Origin: Ascoidea rubescens DSM 1968
Taxonomy: Eukaryota > Ascomycota > Saccharomycetes > Ascoideales > Ascoideaceae
DNA: 64,000 nt
Direction of reading: 5' to 3'
NCBI RefSeq assembly: GCF_001661345.1
Contig: NW_017962913.1
Span: 1,431,428-1,495,427, forward strand
Below are positions 49,601 to 59,191 of the stretch, piece by piece (the first letter of the stretch is position 1; each line of letters begins with the position of its first letter). The notes beneath the pieces are model-generated. The model did no database searches. It worked only from the letters and a program-made list of their open reading frames with translations, and was not told the DNA's origin. The translations under genes and the position numbers were made by a program.

Positions 49601-50758
49601 ATGGATGATATTACGGGAAAGAGCTTCTTGACCACCTCCAACGAGACGTTTCAGGTGCCTGAGGAGACTCCCTCCTTGTTGACAGTGATCATAGAAACAG
49701 ACCCCATACGATGGAGGCGTGTGATAAAGAGAGACAGTTGCAAAGATCCGTTGAGAAAGGTTATCAAGGCCTTGATTGTTCACTTGAATGCCCACATTTC
49801 GTTGAACAACTCGAATAAGGTGGCGGTTATTGCTGCTCACGAAGGCAAGGCTAAATTTTTGTATCCTGATTTTGGTGATTTCAGCGACAGTGGCAGCAAC
49901 GGAAGCAATGGTATAGCGAAAAATGGACACAGCAGCAGTCATCAGTACTTGAAGAACTCGAACATCTACAGGCAGTTCAAAATAGTGGACGAGAGTGTGC
50001 TAAAAAACTTTGACAAGTTGATAAATGAGGATATTAGTGCTAAAAACAGTGGCAGTAGTGAAAACAATGGTACTGCTGATAACAATAACAACAAAAATCA
50101 GGGGCATAAAAATGTTATTCCTGGTTCAATTAGTCTTGCATTGACATATATTAATAAATTGAAAATGCTTGATGATTCGTTATCAATCAAAGCGAGAATA
50201 ATAATCATGGGAATTTCAGATGATTCATCATTACAGTATATTCCATTGATGAACTGTATATTTGCTGCACAAAAGATGAGGATTCCGATTGATGTTTGTA
50301 AGTTTTCTTCAAAATCAACTTTTTTACAACAGGCCTCGGATACTACAAACGGGATATACTCATTTATAAATGATAACGAAATCGACGGGATAATTCAATA
50401 TCTATCTACAACATTTTTTATTGATCCGTCATTAAGAAAATATATTATATTGCCTACTGATGTGAATATTGATTTCAGGGCGTCGTGTTTTCTCACTGGA
50501 GAAGTTGTGGATATTGGATACGTTTGTTCAGTTTGTTTATGCATTTTAAGCAGGATTCCCGAAAACAATATCTGTCCAACTTGTGATTCAAAATTCGATT
50601 TAAAGATATTGAGTAAACTAAGAAGAAAACCTGCATTTGATTTAAATCAATTTAGGAAGAAAAAAAAATTAAATCCCAGTAATAATGGAAATGGTGGAGA
50701 TACAAATGGGACGCCAACTCCAGTCTCCACTCCTTTACCTTCAACTCCAGGAAATTAA
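49601..50758 (+). CDS. TFB4: TFIIH subunit Tfb4 (p34)
   Basis: 385 residues. Tfb4 is a core subunit of TFIIH (transcription initiation and nucleotide excision repair), partner of Ssl1/p44. The von Willebrand-like fold begins EETPSLLTVIIETDPIRW, followed by ALIVHLNAHISLNNSNKVAV and ISLALTYINKL. It continues QYIPLMNCIFAAQKMRIPID, TNGIYSFINDN and FIDPSLRKYI. The C4 zinc module uses CSVCLCILS and CPTCDSKF. I start at MDDITGKSF because it matches the family length and N-terminus. An ATG at 49490 would add 37 unconserved residues. A Ser/Gly/Asn loop at 90-150 and a Thr/Pro tail are lineage-specific. Confidence 0.93.
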   Translation: MDDITGKSFLTTSNETFQVPEETPSLLTVIIETDPIRWRRVIKRDSCKDPLRKVIKALIVHLNAHISLNNSNKVAVIAAHEGKAKFLYPDFGDFSDSGSNGSNGIAKNGHSSSHQYLKNSNIYRQFKIVDESVLKNFDKLINEDISAKNSGSSENNGTADNNNNKNQGHKNVIPGSISLALTYINKLKMLDDSLSIKARIIIMGISDDSSLQYIPLMNCIFAAQKMRIPIDVCKFSSKSTFLQQASDTTNGIYSFINDNEIDGIIQYLSTTFFIDPSLRKYIILPTDVNIDFRASCFLTGEVVDIGYVCSVCLCILSRIPENNICPTCDSKFDLKILSKLRRKPAFDLNQFRKKKKLNPSNNGNGGDTNGTPTPVSTPLPSTPGN

Positions 50759-50800
50759 ATTAAATTAAATTAAATTAAATTAAATTAAATTGAATTGAAT
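50756..50800. repeat. TTAAA/AATTA pentanucleotide repeat
   Basis: About eight AATTA units start at the TFB4 stop codon, the same arrangement as the TAATA repeat at the end of the NDUFAF6-like gene. Confidence 0.85.
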
Positions 50801-50931
50801 TAAACTAATTGTTAGATTAATTATTAAGTTGATTTATCAATTGATAAATTGTGAATTGAAAGTAAAGATATGTAAATATATATTGATTTATTTTTTTTTA
50901 AAAAAAGTGTTTTTGAAATTAAATTTTAACA

Positions 50932-51495
50932 TTAAGCTGTCGCAGTGCTGGTGGCACTTGAAACTACTGAAGTCACAGTTTCAGCAATCTTTTCAGCAGT
51001 CTTACCAATGATTTTGGTTGATTTTGGAACAGGAAAGATAAACTAAAAGACAACGGGTTAGTAAGTCAGCTATAGACTTTTATAGTACATACGATGGGAT
51101 ATTATAGAATAATAAAGGAATTTTGCAATTCTCGAAAGCCAAATACATACATCAGTGTAGCTAGCAATCAAACCGCCAAAACCAAAGGCTAAGGACAATA
51201 AAGGACTTGCAGCATCTTCTGGCTGTTTTAAATCGTGATGGAAGGTCAAGTAATTCTGGACAGCAAAGGTGAGACCACTCCAGCCTAACAATTTATTTTT
51301 CATGAACATAGCAGCCATTGGCATTGATTGGATCAAAGTCCCAGTTGGATTTGATCTGGGTTCGAGTGGGATGTGCACATATCTGAGGAGGCATTAGTAG
51401 GTTGTTGAGAGGAGTATCAAAGGCAGAACTAGAAAGCACTGCTGCTGTGTAACATACTGAACAACCAAGTCTTCTCTTATTGGTGATGGAGGCAT
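50932..51495 (-). CDS. Asterix-like small membrane protein (two introns)
   Basis: Exons 51458-51495, 51151-51382 and 50932-51042, product 126 residues. Intron 1 (51383-51457): donor GTATGT, branch CTACTAAT, acceptor CAG. Intron 2 (51043-51150): donor GTATGT, branch TTACTAAC, acceptor TTTTAG. Both junctions keep the frame. The product starts MPPSPIREDLVVQYVHIPLE, has two hydrophobic segments (MAAMFMKNKLLGWSGLTFAV and LLSLAFGFGGLIASY), and ends in an Ala/Thr/Ser tail. The pattern resembles the Asterix/WDR83OS (UPF0139) family, the ER chaperone partner of CCDC47 in animals. Family assignment is by pattern only; splice structure is well supported. Confidence 0.72.
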
Positions 51496-51887
51496 CTTCT
51501 GTTGTGTCTGTTTTGTCTGTTTTATCTATCGCCCTATTGCTCTATCGCTTTATCGCTCCTCTTTATCAGTGATCTGTTATCATTTCATTTCCCTCCAAGA
51601 AGCCCTAATAAGCCCTAGAAAGCCCTAGGGCTGCGGCTTCTACATCAATACCCGCAACAGCTGTACAAAATGCGCTTTTCTCATTGTTTAATATCACAAG
51701 TCCCCACAAAAACGCAAACCGTACACGTGTTAATACCCGGCCTTAACTGTTCCCATATTTACGCTTTCGTGTTGATAAGTGCCAGTGCAAATATAAGAAA
51801 AGTGAAAAAAAACAGTCAAAAAAACAGTCACTTTTTTCCCTTTTTTTCTGCTTCCATCAATTTATAAAGAAATTAATTTTCTACAGA
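51496..51887. promoter_or_regulatory. Divergent promoter with Tbf1-like repeats and E-box
   Basis: Three AGCCCTA units at 10-bp spacing (51601-51630) end in the palindrome GCCCTAGGGC. A CACGTG lies at 51724-51729, followed by TACCCGG. An ATG-initiated open frame at 51670-51867 has no similarity and reads through the later poly-T part, so I do not call it. Confidence 0.5.
51601..51631. promoter_or_regulatory. Triple AGCCCTA (Tbf1-type) array
   Basis: AGCCCTAATA, AGCCCTAGAA and AGCCCTAGGG in direct tandem. ARCCCTAA is the known Tbf1 consensus, so the first unit matches fully and the others at seven of eight bases. Confidence 0.5.
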
Positions 51888-52140
51888 GTATGTTTACAAT
51901 GTTTTTTCATGTTTTTTCTGAAGTTTGGCTTCCATCCTCAAATCAATGTAGCAGATCCTATCAATCACAGCAATAAACAACGTGTTCCATCCACTTCTTC
52001 TCTAGTGTTTTTGTCAATGTCTTTGTTAATATCTTCTTGTGCTTTCCTGTAATCTGTTGGTCTTGTCTCTTTGCTATTCTCACCAACTCTTTGCTGTTTA
52101 TAATTTTACTAACAATGTCTATTTCCCTTATTAATTGTAG
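51888..52140 (+). other. Probable 5' leader intron of the SPP41-like gene
   Basis: Donor GTATGT at 51888, consensus branch point TACTAAC at 52107-52113 and acceptor TTGTAG at 52138-52140, directly abutting the ATG of the downstream gene. No upstream ATG frame joins in phase, so it is best read as a 253-nt leader intron. Confidence 0.68.
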
Positions 52141-55100
52141 ATGTCTCATCAAGACAGTAATTCACCATTTCATATAGATGAGCATGAACTGGGGTTTCAA
52201 GAAAATGCTTTGGCTGATACAATTGCTGAGTCTTTTATGGATCTTTTTGACCAAAATCTGACAAATGAAGATGATCAACATACTGATAATTATAACATTG
52301 ATAACCACAAAAATAACGAGAATAGTCACAGTAATGGTAGCTCTGATCATTTAAATGAAAATCATAATTATGTCGATGATAATTTTAATGATAATAATTC
52401 AAGTGATCAGATATCGAACACTAATATAGAGCTCGATTCAAGTTTGAAATCGAGGAAAGTTCCATCCTTTCATGATAATCTTACCATAGACCACTTAGGC
52501 GTATCTTCCAAAATAAACAATGACCTTGGGAATTTATTTGATGATGTAATTAATTCTGCACTTGGCTCAATAAATATTGATTCTAATGAGAACGAAATGA
52601 ATCAAATTACTGAAAGTGATGGAAATAATAAAATTAATGAAAGTAATGAAAGTGATAACAGTAATTTTCATATTACAGATACTCCAAATGAAAATGAAAA
52701 TGAAACTAAAAACATCGATAATAGTATTGAAACTCCATCTCAAATTTCTTCTGAAATAAATATAATGCATCCAATTACTGATTCGCCATTAACAAACAAT
52801 AAAATTATTCAAAATGATAGTGATAATGATAATGAAAAAATCATTGACAATAGTCAGCCTAAAACCAACGAAAAATCACTCAACCAACTAAACACCGATA
52901 ATGATAATCATAATAATGATAGTCTTCCCAAAGATAACCTCAATAATTCGTCTTTAATTCCCAATTTTGATTTAAATAGAGCAATATCTGATGCTCTACT
53001 TGATTTATCTGAAAACATGGCTAACCAAATAGAATCAAATGAAGAAGAATCTCAAATTGACAAACGAAATGATAATCAAATTGATACCACCAATAATGAT
53101 AATCATACTACTAATAGTAACAATGAAACCAAAAATTCTTCTATTAATCCTCAATCTTCACAGGTAATTTCTTCAAATCCTTTGGAAGATGTCATATCTA
53201 ATGCACTTAAGGAAATCTCTCTTAATCTCAATTCTCAAAATGACCAGAATTACTCAAATACTCAAAATAACAACCAAAGTGTTAATAACAAACTGCTTTT
53301 GACTCAAGAATTCCCAGAAAATGATGCACTAGCTTCTGTTATCAATGATGTTTTCAAGGATATTTCAACCTCGAATTACCAAGAACCAATACTTGATAAT
53401 ACTGTAATTTCAAATTCAAAACACAAAATTTTTCAAGATCCATTAACAACTGCAATTGCAGATGCTTTAAAAGACATAACAATCAATGCTGATGATACCA
53501 TAACTGCGACAACAACTTCTGGCGATGCTTTATCGTTAGCAATTGCTGATGCCTTTCAAGATTTATCTGGAACCTCAAAAATTACAACAATAAAAAAGTC
53601 TAAAAAACATCCCGAAAATAAAAATAACAAACAAGCTCAAAAGCCAAAAAGAAAATATACTTATAAAAGAAAAACGTCAGCTAAATCAAGACAATATATC
53701 AATAATTCTTTATTGCAAAATGCTATCGCAGAAGCTTTTGATGATGTTTCTCTTCATATGATAGACAATCAAGAAAATTTAATCACACAAAATGAGCAGT
53801 CAGAATTAGATAAAGTAATATCTCAAGCACTTGAGGATGTCATTGATATTTCCTCTACACAGGTGTCTTTATCTAATACAAACAAAAAATTGGATAAAAA
53901 CAAAAACTATAATCTTGATTCACTTAATTCCCAATCTTTATCTGGTAAAAATGCTATGGCGGGAAAGAAGACATATAATCTTGCTTCTGAACTATTGGCT
54001 CATTTTGATATTGATAAAGCTATTGAAAATGCTTTAAAATCTATCAAAAATAAAAATGATGGGAGTCTCAAAAATGACCACTTAAATAATAAAGAAGTTT
54101 CAAAGAAAAACCAACCTATTCCATCTACGAATCCAATTGAAAGCATTTTAAATAATACAGGTTTGATGAACTCAATCTTTCAAGATGCTATTGAGATGGC
54201 TTCTGATATGGGTTCAAATAAATTATCATCTTCTTTACTTTCTAATTCTCAAGATATATCAAAAATCAATGATAACAATCTTAATGTCAATAATATTAAC
54301 ATCACAAATAATAGCAATAATAATTTCAGTAATCATAACAATAATAACAATGGTAATAATATTAATAATTCAGATCTTTCTTCTAAGAAAAAGCTGGCGC
54401 TATCTATTGCAGAAACATTAGCTTTAAATCGATCTTCAATGAAAACACCAAACACAAGAGATTATTCCACGATTGAATCTATTGAAGATATAAAAAGAAC
54501 AGAACAAGCCAGTTCTCAACCTAATTCTATGAAACAACAGCCTAAAAAGAGAGTTGGTAAAGAAAGTTCAGTTTCTCCAACTTTACCTACAAATTCTCCC
54601 GATATAACTAGTGATTCACCAAATTCCAAAAAACCTGAATTCCCTACTTCAAATTCAAAGTCACTTGTTACTCTGGGTGATTCCTCATTAACAAGAGAAG
54701 CTATTGAAAAAGCTTTTCAAATGATTATTGAAAAGAGAATGCCTGATAAAGAAAGAATAAGATTTGACAATAGGGAAAGAAAAAAGAGATGGAGGGAAAT
54801 AAATGCTGATAGGAATAAAGATAATGATTTAAGGTGTAGAGTGCATAAGAAAGCTGATTCTTTGTTTGGAAAAGAAGATTCTGTGAAAAAACAAGAATGG
54901 GTGATTGAAGAATTTAATAGAAGGAAAGCTAAAAGGCTTGAAAGAAAAGAAACTCCAAAACCAAAGTCTTCTTTACCAAGTACAGGTTTAATTTTTAATA
55001 ACAGTACAAACTCTAGTATTATTGATATTGACCCTCTACTTAATGAGCTTGCAATTTCAACAAATGGTTCTAATAAAGCCGAGTCTCTTACTTCAATTCT

Positions 55101-55836
55101 TTCTGAATTTATATCAAAGATTGTAAATCAACAATCCCAAGAATCTCCATCATCGAACGCTTCAGAATTTGTGTTGGGAGTACCTCCAAACTCGATTTCT
55201 TCTTTCAAAGTTAAAAGCTTGACACCAAACATAAATAATTTGGTTAAGGTTTCGCCTCCTAGTAATGAACCTGATCTAGAATTAAGTTCACTTGTTCAGG
55301 GAGTAGATCCCAAAGAATTAAAAGAGACATCATCTTTCCTTCCATCAAAAGATAATGATAAAATAACTCCTGATCCCTTTGTGCCATCAAATTTGGCAGC
55401 TAGGATTGCTAATATATCTTTATCGTCTATGATACCTGCAAAGAGAAAAGCTCAAGCTGAAAACACAAATAACAAAAGACAATCTATTTCTTCACATGTT
55501 GATAATGAACCGCTGGTTGAAAATAGCAAATCAAATGGTGGTTCTGTAACTGATGAAATTGATAGAAAAGAGAAGGAAGCTGAGAAAGTAATTGAAAAAG
55601 AACCAACGATGGAAAATATTTTATCATGGGCTTCTAAGAGTTCATTTAAGCTCCCTTCGTATAAGAAAAAACAACCAAGTATTTCCAAAATTGGTATTAG
55701 TTTCTCAGGAATTTCAAATAGACCTAGTTTGCCATTTCAAAGGCCTACTGTTTCTAAAAACAGTGAGTCTGGCGTAAGAAGGAGGATTGGTTTTCCATCC
55801 TCACTTTTAGGTTTAAATAGGGCTCCTGCTATTTAA
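52141..55836 (+). CDS. SPP41: Spp41-like nuclear protein with DUF3020-type domain
   Basis: 1231 residues. About a dozen copies of an amphipathic motif of type L-x-x-A-I-A-D-A-L-x-D-I-S are spread over residues 20-870. Examples are ALADTIAESFMDLF (about 24), RAISDALLDLS (280), DVISNALKEIS (348), TAIADALKDIT (436), LAIADAFQDLS (464), NAIAEAFDDVS (525), and AIENALKSIK (624). Asn/Asp/Ser-rich linkers separate them. A basic region RKYTYKRKTSAKSR lies near 505. The C-terminal DUF3020-type block (about 868-912) includes RIRFDNRERKKRWREINAD and LRCRVHKKADSLFG. S. cerevisiae Spp41 is a negative regulator of expression of the splicing factor genes PRP3/PRP4. Orthology is likely but rests on this domain and layout. 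Confidence 0.62.
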   Translation: MSHQDSNSPFHIDEHELGFQENALADTIAESFMDLFDQNLTNEDDQHTDNYNIDNHKNNENSHSNGSSDHLNENHNYVDDNFNDNNSSDQISNTNIELDSSLKSRKVPSFHDNLTIDHLGVSSKINNDLGNLFDDVINSALGSINIDSNENEMNQITESDGNNKINESNESDNSNFHITDTPNENENETKNIDNSIETPSQISSEINIMHPITDSPLTNNKIIQNDSDNDNEKIIDNSQPKTNEKSLNQLNTDNDNHNNDSLPKDNLNNSSLIPNFDLNRAISDALLDLSENMANQIESNEEESQIDKRNDNQIDTTNNDNHTTNSNNETKNSSINPQSSQVISSNPLEDVISNALKEISLNLNSQNDQNYSNTQNNNQSVNNKLLLTQEFPENDALASVINDVFKDISTSNYQEPILDNTVISNSKHKIFQDPLTTAIADALKDITINADDTITATTTSGDALSLAIADAFQDLSGTSKITTIKKSKKHPENKNNKQAQKPKRKYTYKRKTSAKSRQYINNSLLQNAIAEAFDDVSLHMIDNQENLITQNEQSELDKVISQALEDVIDISSTQVSLSNTNKKLDKNKNYNLDSLNSQSLSGKNAMAGKKTYNLASELLAHFDIDKAIENALKSIKNKNDGSLKNDHLNNKEVSKKNQPIPSTNPIESILNNTGLMNSIFQDAIEMASDMGSNKLSSSLLSNSQDISKINDNNLNVNNINITNNSNNNFSNHNNNNNGNNINNSDLSSKKKLALSIAETLALNRSSMKTPNTRDYSTIESIEDIKRTEQASSQPNSMKQQPKKRVGKESSVSPTLPTNSPDITSDSPNSKKPEFPTSNSKSLVTLGDSSLTREAIEKAFQMIIEKRMPDKERIRFDNRERKKRWREINADRNKDNDLRCRVHKKADSLFGKEDSVKKQEWVIEEFNRRKAKRLERKETPKPKSSLPSTGLIFNNSTNSSIIDIDPLLNELAISTNGSNKAESLTSILSEFISKIVNQQSQESPSSNASEFVLGVPPNSISSFKVKSLTPNINNLVKVSPPSNEPDLELSSLVQGVDPKELKETSSFLPSKDNDKITPDPFVPSNLAARIANISLSSMIPAKRKAQAENTNNKRQSISSHVDNEPLVENSKSNGGSVTDEIDRKEKEAEKVIEKEPTMENILSWASKSSFKLPSYKKKQPSISKIGISFSGISNRPSLPFQRPTVSKNSESGVRRRIGFPSSLLGLNRAPAI

Positions 55837-56327
55837 GTTAATGATAATGATGATAAATTTGTATTTTAGTTTAATTTTAACTTTTTATATTATATTTCTC
55901 AGTTTTTTTTTGGTTTTTTTTTGGTTTTTTTTCATTTTTCACTTTTGTTGTAATATTTTTTAGAAAGAGTTTTTATATAGTAAGTTTTATTTTATTCAAG
56001 GCAATTTTAGGAACGGATTTTGGATATATAAATTTAATGGGCATGAATTCTTTCTTTTTGATTATTTAATTATTTGATTATTATATTTATTTTTTACAAG
56101 TAGTGACTACTCATATATAAAAGGATTAAAAGCAAACTGAAAAAATACAGAAAACAAAAGAAAAAATTGAGATAAATATAGAATAAAAGAATAAAAATCG
56201 GAAAAAAAAGTAAAACTAACAGAATCAAATAGAAATTAAATGAAAATTAAACAAAAGAAAACCAAAAGAAAACCAAAAAAAACAAACTATGATATATGAT
56301 ATTTAATAGATAACAGTTAATTTCGAA
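55837..56327. other. Convergent region between SPP41-like and AKR1
   Basis: T-rich then A-rich, including a TTTTTTTTGG triplicate near 55905-55932. It presumably holds both poly(A) sites. No gene seen. Confidence 0.6.
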
Positions 56328-58673
56328 CTAAACTAGTTGTCTATAAGTCATGGAAGCAATATGACTATCATAAAATTCATAATAATTAATGATTTCACCA
56401 TTAAATCTACCGTAACCATTTTGTGGAGGAGTTTTAAACAAACTTTTTATTCCGTTATCTAAGTTATCATCATTTAACCAAAAATCTAGACAATTTATTT
56501 TAAAACCATTATTAAATTTATTTTTCTTTAAAAAGTTTAGTCTATTTTTGTTTAAGAATAAACAAAATTGGTCTATACCTGTGACTTTTTTAAAAGATGA
56601 GCAACAAGTGATTTGTTTAGAGTAGCGCTTAATATGGTGAGAATTTGTTGATATTGAATTGGCAGAAGTTGATTGGTTTGAGAGAGTAGAAGTCAAGTCG
56701 TTCTCGGTTGAATTGACTATATCATTTGAATCACTAGAGAAATCGGGGGGAACCGAGGAGTAATGATAGTTTGAGTTTGGAGCTGAAGCGTATTGATGAT
56801 CTTTTTGTAATTCATTTGCTTCATTGGTTGTTAGGTTCATTGATATTTGCCAAAATTGAGTTAAAACTAGGAAGAAAATCCAAGTGCCTTGAAAACAAAC
56901 AAAACATAACAAAACGAAAGAGGAGAAGGAATAATTATAGCCATAGCATAGTTTATCAGATAGGATTTTGCATTGTGAGTAAGGCAAATCATAAGTATCG
57001 TTATTGCTATTATAATGAAGAAAATAAATTGATTTAAAGTGATTTAATAATAGGAAGACGTATAACCAGATATCCAATTCTAAAGATAAGATGAAGAATA
57101 AGAAGGATTTATGATTTGTTAAACCGATATCGTTATAAACCCAGGGACAATAATGGTCATATCTTGCAACGACATTTTTGGATATCATGCTGTATTTACT
57201 TCTTAGAGGTTTTCTAATGTATGTTCTAATACAAAAGTTTTTTGAGTCGAATTTTCCAATGTCAAGTAGATCTGTTATATTTTTCTGGATTGATTTTGGT
57301 TTAGGGATTAGGCCAGGGTTTAAGAACATCGAGTTAAAAAAAGCAAAGACCATTGCTGATATGAAAAGAAATAAGAAGAGATTTGTTAGAGGGTATGCTG
57401 AGGAAGTGGTTGGTAAGACATAGAAGAACCAAGAACAAATAACATAAAAACTAGTTGAAGAGAATACACCAGATAAAAAGGGAGATTTTATTAGGGAATT
57501 TTTTTCATTCAAGTAATTTGATATTAAACTTCTTGTGAAGATTGTTATTAGAGATAGGGCTAGTATTAGTAGGAAGATAATTAGTAGTGGGGAATAATAA
57601 TAGTAGGTGCCAAATTGATCAAAGGAATCTTTATTATAATTTAATTCTGATAAAAAATAGAGGATTAAACCCATTGCTAGATAGGGAATGAAGAAAGTTG
57701 AGATCTTTGCTATTTTTTTGTGTTTTAAAGAGGTGTTAAGAAATCTTTTATTTAAAGAGCCAGAGGAAGGATTTCTATCACATTCTATGAGAGCAGTTTT
57801 AAAATTTTTGATTGTGTTCATTTCTTTTGCAACTATAAAAGGATCTTTATTTTCTATTGTTTTCAAGGATAAATCAGCATTGTTATTTATAAGATTTTTC
57901 AAGATTGAACGATTGCCCTTTAGTAGGGCCCAATGTAGGGGAGCAAAACCGGTATTATCAGGGAGATTAATGTTGGCATTAAAATTCAAGAGAAAGTCGA
58001 CAGATAATGAATCACCTTGATAACAAGCCCAGTGAAGTGCGGTTCTACTGTTTGAATCTAGTTCGTCAATTGGGATTCCAGTCATTATTATTATGTAGAT
58101 AACGAGCATTATATTTGAGGAGTGAACTGCTAAATGAAGAGCGTTGAAGCCCTCAGCATCTTTTTTTAAGGGACTGGCACCATTTAGAATCAAGTAGTGG
58201 ACGATATAAACAAGACCATATTTGCAAGCCCAATGTAATGGAGTAGCGTTTAGATCGCCGCCTTTATGATCTACTATTGCACCCTTTGAAATAAGGAATT
58301 TGACAATGGAGAGTCTGTTGTTGATGCTGGCCCAATGTAGAGCAGATATATTATCAGATAGGTAAGAATTGACGTATTTTGGGTTAAATTCCAAAAGATT
58401 TTGGACAGTTTTCAAATCACCAACCTGACAAGCCTTGAAAAGTAATTTGAGATCTTTTTTGTACTTTGAATTCAAGGCAGAAGCATTTGGATTTGAATGA
58501 GAGCTGGAATTGGAATTAGAATTCGACTTAGAGCTAGAATTAGAGCTTGAGTTACCAGCATTGTTGTTGTTGTTGTTGTCGTTATTACTGTTATTATTAG
58601 ATGTTGTGGCTAGGGTTGACTGGTCATTTTGATCTGGCTGGTTCAAAGTAGTCAATTCGGTTTCTTCTTCCAT
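56328..58673 (-). CDS. AKR1: Ankyrin-repeat palmitoyltransferase Akr1
   Basis: 781 residues. A Ser/Asn-rich N-terminus is followed by about six ankyrin repeats (75-300): VQNLLEFNPKYVNSYLSDN, ISALHWASINNRLSIVKFLI, ATPLHWACKYGLVYIVHYLI, TALHWACYQGDSLSVDFLL. Then come paired hydrophobic spans and the Cys-rich catalytic domain with RYDHYCPWVYNDIGLTNHK. The motif is DHYC rather than DHHC, as in S. cerevisiae Akr1. Further membrane spans and a variable tail close the protein. Akr1 is a Golgi S-acyltransferase for Yck1/Yck2 and related membrane-associated proteins. Length is near S. cerevisiae (764). Divergent from VPS18. Confidence 0.95.
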   Translation of the reverse strand: MEEETELTTLNQPDQNDQSTLATTSNNNSNNDNNNNNNAGNSSSNSSSKSNSNSNSSSHSNPNASALNSKYKKDLKLLFKACQVGDLKTVQNLLEFNPKYVNSYLSDNISALHWASINNRLSIVKFLISKGAIVDHKGGDLNATPLHWACKYGLVYIVHYLILNGASPLKKDAEGFNALHLAVHSSNIMLVIYIIIMTGIPIDELDSNSRTALHWACYQGDSLSVDFLLNFNANINLPDNTGFAPLHWALLKGNRSILKNLINNNADLSLKTIENKDPFIVAKEMNTIKNFKTALIECDRNPSSGSLNKRFLNTSLKHKKIAKISTFFIPYLAMGLILYFLSELNYNKDSFDQFGTYYYYSPLLIIFLLILALSLITIFTRSLISNYLNEKNSLIKSPFLSGVFSSTSFYVICSWFFYVLPTTSSAYPLTNLFLFLFISAMVFAFFNSMFLNPGLIPKPKSIQKNITDLLDIGKFDSKNFCIRTYIRKPLRSKYSMISKNVVARYDHYCPWVYNDIGLTNHKSFLFFILSLELDIWLYVFLLLNHFKSIYFLHYNSNNDTYDLPYSQCKILSDKLCYGYNYSFSSFVLLCFVCFQGTWIFFLVLTQFWQISMNLTTNEANELQKDHQYASAPNSNYHYSSVPPDFSSDSNDIVNSTENDLTSTLSNQSTSANSISTNSHHIKRYSKQITCCSSFKKVTGIDQFCLFLNKNRLNFLKKNKFNNGFKINCLDFWLNDDNLDNGIKSLFKTPPQNGYGRFNGEIINYYEFYDSHIASMTYRQLV

Positions 58674-59191
58674 TATTGCAGCAGGTCAGAGAATCAGTGA
58701 GCAGGCAAAGAAAGAAACAATCAGAATATGAGCAGCTCGAGCTTCAACTAGACTTTTTGGAGCTGTTTATGATAGTTGATCAGAATCAGGCTGATGCCAC
58801 CGGCTATACGTTGAAAAAAGACAGAAAGCTCACCGCTCAGCCATCAGTGACGCTTCTCGTTCTGGTCTCGCCCAGGCACGTGCACTCCGATATACCACGT
58901 GTTTTCAGACGTATGTCCGGAATACAACGCCTCTGTATGCACGTTGTCACAGCAAGTCAACGCATGTATCACAAGAATTCGCAGCAACATGCATCTGTCC
59001 TCCCTACCACCAGTGCGGATTCAGCTTAGTCAGCGGCACCGTGAAATGGCTAGACACCGCCTCCGAGATGCGGCACGCTTAAAGATGCTCCTTTGGGAAA
59101 TAGGGTATAAGTCCAGCGCTGTGCTGCGATTTGGCTTTTAAACCACCAATGTTGTTGAATTGCAAGTGCAGAAGGTGCTCTGTCGCTCACA
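58674..59191. promoter_or_regulatory. AKR1/VPS18 divergent promoter, GC-rich, two E-boxes
   Basis: CACGTG occurs twice, at 58877-58882 and 58896-58901, centres 19 bases apart. The region is much richer in GC than the flanking coding DNA. Open frames on either strand here show no similarity. Confidence 0.55.

Noticed and set aside
51670-51867. 65-codon ATG-initiated frame in the SPP41-like promoter
   Set aside because: No similarity, ends in poly-Phe/Lys from T/A runs, and crosses the regulatory elements and likely transcription start region.
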